From CAYIEH01 sp964362385 (GTDB taxonomy: Bacteria; Patescibacteriota; Minisyncoccia; UBA6257; UBA9933): a stretch of DNA of 6,150 bases. A program made the translations under genes and the position numbers. Positions 4,990 to 6,150 of this stretch are shown here, piece by piece (the first letter of the stretch is position 1; each line of letters opens with the position of its first letter). Under the pieces are notes generated by a model. It made no database searches and was not told where the DNA came from. It saw only the letters and a list, made by a program, of their open reading frames with translations. The stretch covers positions 1-6,150 of the forward strand of contig CAYIEH010000028.1 in NCBI GenBank assembly GCA_964362385.1. Reading direction: 5' to 3'.

Positions 4990-5349
4990 TCATCCCCTAA
5001 CCACTATTTTATTTTTCATTTTCTTGGCTTTCCAGAAATTCTTTAAATATTTAATGATTGCTTTCTCATCAAAGTCTTTGCAGGAATATACATCCATTGC
5101 CACATATCCTTCTTCCGGCCAAGTGTGCAAAGAAATATGGCTTTCGTAAAGCATTATAAATCCAGACACTCCCCAATCAGGATAAAAATCCGACGCAACC
5201 TTTCTGACCACTGAATTTCCCAAAGGCCGCATCTTAAATTTTTTCGGCAAGCTCCCGAGTAAATTTTTTATAGCTTGTTTGTTCTTTAATTTTTTATAAT
5301 CAATCCCATAAGCATCTATGATAAGATGCTTATCCCAGGCAGTGAACAT
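4990..5349 (-). CDS. speD: S-adenosylmethionine decarboxylase homologue (pyruvoyl-dependent, class 1b type)
   Basis: This 119-residue proenzyme has the family core GFIMLYESHISLHTWPEEGY. Self-cleavage between Glu69 and Ser70 should give a beta chain and an alpha chain with an N-terminal pyruvoyl group. Aligned to the Thermotoga enzyme numbering as I recall it (Ser55, Ser63, His68, Cys83), the catalytic residues are Ser62, Ser70, His75 and Cys90, all present at a constant offset of seven. Canonical AdoMetDC supplies aminopropyl groups for spermidine. However, SpeD homologues in CPR bacteria and phages are reported to include ornithine or arginine decarboxylases, and no spermidine synthase gene lies nearby, so the substrate is open. 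The start ATG 5349 is preceded by a weak AAGAAG. The stop is TGA, followed by TAA two codons later. A terminator follows. Confidence 0.92.
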   Translation of the reverse strand: MFTAWDKHLIIDAYGIDYKKLKNKQAIKNLLGSLPKKFKMRPLGNSVVRKVASDFYPDWGVSGFIMLYESHISLHTWPEEGYVAMDVYSCKDFDEKAIIKYLKNFWKAKKMKNKIVVRG

Positions 5350-5628
5350 TTCTTCTTGGGCTTTATTAGGGTTTCGCTTCAGGCGGTGGAATAAATTCCT
5401 TCGGTAAATTCGGGAAAAATTCCTTCAGCGCCCGATTTGATTAGTATTCAGCTTTAATTTATTTTTGCGACTAGCTTTAATGAATAATGACTTATTTTAT
5501 CAAAATAATTTTAAAATTCAATCCTAATTTAGTTTGCGCCCTCGGCAGGAACCCCGAATAACAACAAGCTGTATACGGAGCACAGTCGAACCACTGCGAC
5601 ACCTGTCCCGCATAAAATTCGAAATTTG
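5350..5628. other. Spacer between tRNA-Arg and speD
   Basis: I see no convincing gene. Next to speD, minus-strand codons 5440-5369 read like a protein tail (EFFPNLPKEFIPPP) ending in two stops, but a stop directly precedes them and there is no start. The direct repeat agctttaat lies at 5450-5458 and 5473-5481. A GC-richer island (about 5527-5610) with cctcggcaggaaccccga and cagtcgaaccactg is noncoding as far as I can tell and may be repeat debris or an uncharacterised RNA. Confidence 0.5.
5494..5521 (-). promoter_or_regulatory. Candidate promoter upstream of speD
   Basis: The minus strand has TTGAAT (5521-5516), a 16-bp spacer and TAAAAT (5499-5494). It would start a transcript about 138 bases before the speD ATG. 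The surroundings are very AT-rich, so chance matches are common. Confidence 0.35.
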
Positions 5629-5700
5629 CGTCCCCACCAGGAATCGAACCCGGATCTGCTCCTTAGAAGGGAGCCGTTCTATCCGTTGAACTATGGGGAC
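5629..5700 (-). tRNA. tRNA-Arg (UCU)
   Basis: A 72-base cloverleaf lies on the minus strand. The acceptor GTCCCCA pairs with TGGGGAC, discriminator G follows, the anticodon stem GCTCC/GGAGC encloses loop CTTCTAA (anticodon TCT, reading AGA/AGG), and the T arm CCGGG/CCTGG has loop TTCGATT. No CCA is encoded. It is preceded by AAAAATTTTAAAT. Confidence 0.95.
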
Positions 5701-5720
5701 ATTTAAAATTTTTGTGCGGG

Positions 5721-5740
5721 GTCCATTGAGCTACAAGGGC
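5721..5740 (-). pseudogene. Truncated tRNA 5' half
   Basis: The minus strand reads GCCCTTGTAGCTCAATGGAC, which looks like a tRNA acceptor strand, positions 8-9 (TA), D stem GCTC and start of a D loop. The sequence then leaves the tRNA pattern (CCCGCAC). There is no anticodon or T arm before tRNA-Arg, 20 bp further. It resembles no tRNA in this window closely enough to be a copy of one. Confidence 0.5.
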
Positions 5741-5748
5741 TCTCCTTC

Positions 5749-5769
5749 GCTTTGGTATTTTGCCAAAGC
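5749..5769. other. Hairpin at the end of the broken frame
   Basis: The arms gctttgg (5749-5755) and ccaaagc (5763-5769) pair perfectly around a 7-base loop, overlapping the TAG stop of the upstream frame. On the minus strand it is followed by GAAGGAG rather than a T tract, so it is at best a degraded or atypical terminator. Confidence 0.5.
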
Positions 5770-6026
5770 TATTGAATAAGTTTTGAAAAATTTTTACTTG
5801 CTAAATCAATCAATATTTTGCCTCTTTCTCCCCAATTAAGCAATTCTTTTGCTTTTTCTTTTTCGCATCCTAATCGTTCCAATGCTTTTCCCGCTGGATC
5901 TTTAACTGGTCCGGCATTTAATTTAACTAGTGCTACGTATCGCAAATTATAGGTTATTTTTTCAGGTTCATTCGTAAATAAAGTTCCTTTTCAATCTTGA
6001 TTATCTTTAAATAATAATCTACTCAT
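5769..6026 (-). pseudogene. Small hypothetical gene interrupted by in-frame UGA
   Basis: From ATG 6026 to TAG 5769 the frame has 86 codons, interrupted only by TGA at codon 12 (5993-5991, after MSRLLFKDNQD). The rest is well-formed protein: KITYNLRYVALVKLNAGPV, then a charged helical region (KEKAKELLNWGERGKILIDL), ending KNFSKLIQ. I do not recognise the family. The TGA could be a TGG-to-TGA nonsense change (giving a pseudogene), a sequencing error, or recoding. Downstream the frame has no ATG but has a TTG at the Leu of NLRYVA. Recoding of UGA is unlikely because speD and the receiver gene end naturally in TGA, but it cannot be excluded. The frame begins 10 bp after tRNA-Pro and may be cotranscribed with it. 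Only a weak GAAAGAAG precedes the ATG. Confidence 0.5.
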
Positions 6027-6036
6027 ATTACTTCTT

Positions 6037-6107
6037 TCGGAGCGCCGAGATTCGAACTCGGGCTACATGCTCCCAAAGCATGCATGCTACCATTACACCA
6101 CGCTCCG
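6037..6107 (-). tRNA. tRNA-Pro (UGG)
   Basis: A 71-base cloverleaf lies on the minus strand. The acceptor CGGAGCG pairs with CGCTCCG, discriminator A follows, the anticodon stem CATGC/GCATG encloses loop TTTGGGA (anticodon TGG with G37, as usual for proline), and the T arm CCGAG/CTCGG has loop TTCGAAT. The D stem is weak, with G-T pairs. No CCA is encoded. Confidence 0.93.
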
Positions 6108-6150
6108 ATAAATTTTAGCAAGTACAATAAAAACTCGCCCCCGTTTAAGT

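Noticed and set aside
5533..5612. A degenerate tRNA in the GC-richer island
   Set aside because: A possible anticodon-like stem-loop exists, but no 7-bp acceptor stem and no regular T arm can be formed.
5749..5769. Intrinsic terminator after the broken frame
   Set aside because: The 7-bp hairpin is clear, but no T tract follows on the minus strand.
5769..6026. UGA recoded as glycine or tryptophan throughout this genome
   Set aside because: speD and the receiver gene end in TGA at sensible positions, the latter right before a terminator, and Trp is encoded by TGG in the SGNH gene. Kept only as a question for the single small frame.
1..6150. CRISPR array, transposase, toxin-antitoxin or phage genes
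   Set aside because: No regularly spaced repeats and no such protein families are seen; the repeats present are short palindromes and AT-rich words.

Overview
The window reads like a chromosomal segment of a small-genome, AT-rich bacterium, most plausibly a member of the Patescibacteria / Candidate Phyla Radiation (for example a parcubacterium). This is inference, not proof. It rests on weak or absent Shine-Dalgarno sequences at most genes, AT-rich spacers, tRNA genes mostly lacking an encoded CCA, and short GC-rich palindromic elements between and inside genes. Every gene and RNA I can support lies on the minus strand, so transcription runs from high to low coordinates.

In transcription order, 6107-4641 holds four tRNA genes: Pro(UGG), Arg(UCU), Phe(GAA) and His(GUG). 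A small open frame broken by an in-frame UGA follows tRNA-Pro (5769-6026). Next come a truncated tRNA 5' half (5721-5740), tRNA-Arg, a 279-bp spacer with a GC-rich island, and an S-adenosylmethionine decarboxylase homologue (speD, 4990-5349) closed by a strong terminator. tRNA-Phe, a long AT-rich hairpin and tRNA-His follow, then a small cupin gene (4245-4607) with its own terminator. A single-domain receiver protein whose phosphoacceptor Asp looks replaced by Asn (3774-4151) is flanked by a promoter and a terminator.

From 3721 down to the left edge is a probable operon: ppsA (phosphoenolpyruvate synthase, 894 residues), an SGNH/GDSL hydrolase 12 bp downstream, and the start of tsaD (tRNA t6A37 threonylcarbamoyltransferase), which runs off the window. 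ppsA has a good promoter placed so that its transcript would begin at or next to the ATG.

The most notable signal is insertional. ppsA carries at least two palindromic elements kept in frame (114 bp and 51 bp between direct repeats), plus two weaker candidate inserts. A palindrome with the same outer arms but a different centre sits just upstream of tsaD. AT-rich word repeats occur inside ppsA, inside tsaD and beside speD, and two copies match at 16 of 18 bases. Between the SGNH gene and tsaD is a second, codon-diverged copy of the TsaD N-terminus, cut off at the palindrome, which looks like the relic of an earlier tsaD copy. I see no CRISPR array, transposase or defence system.
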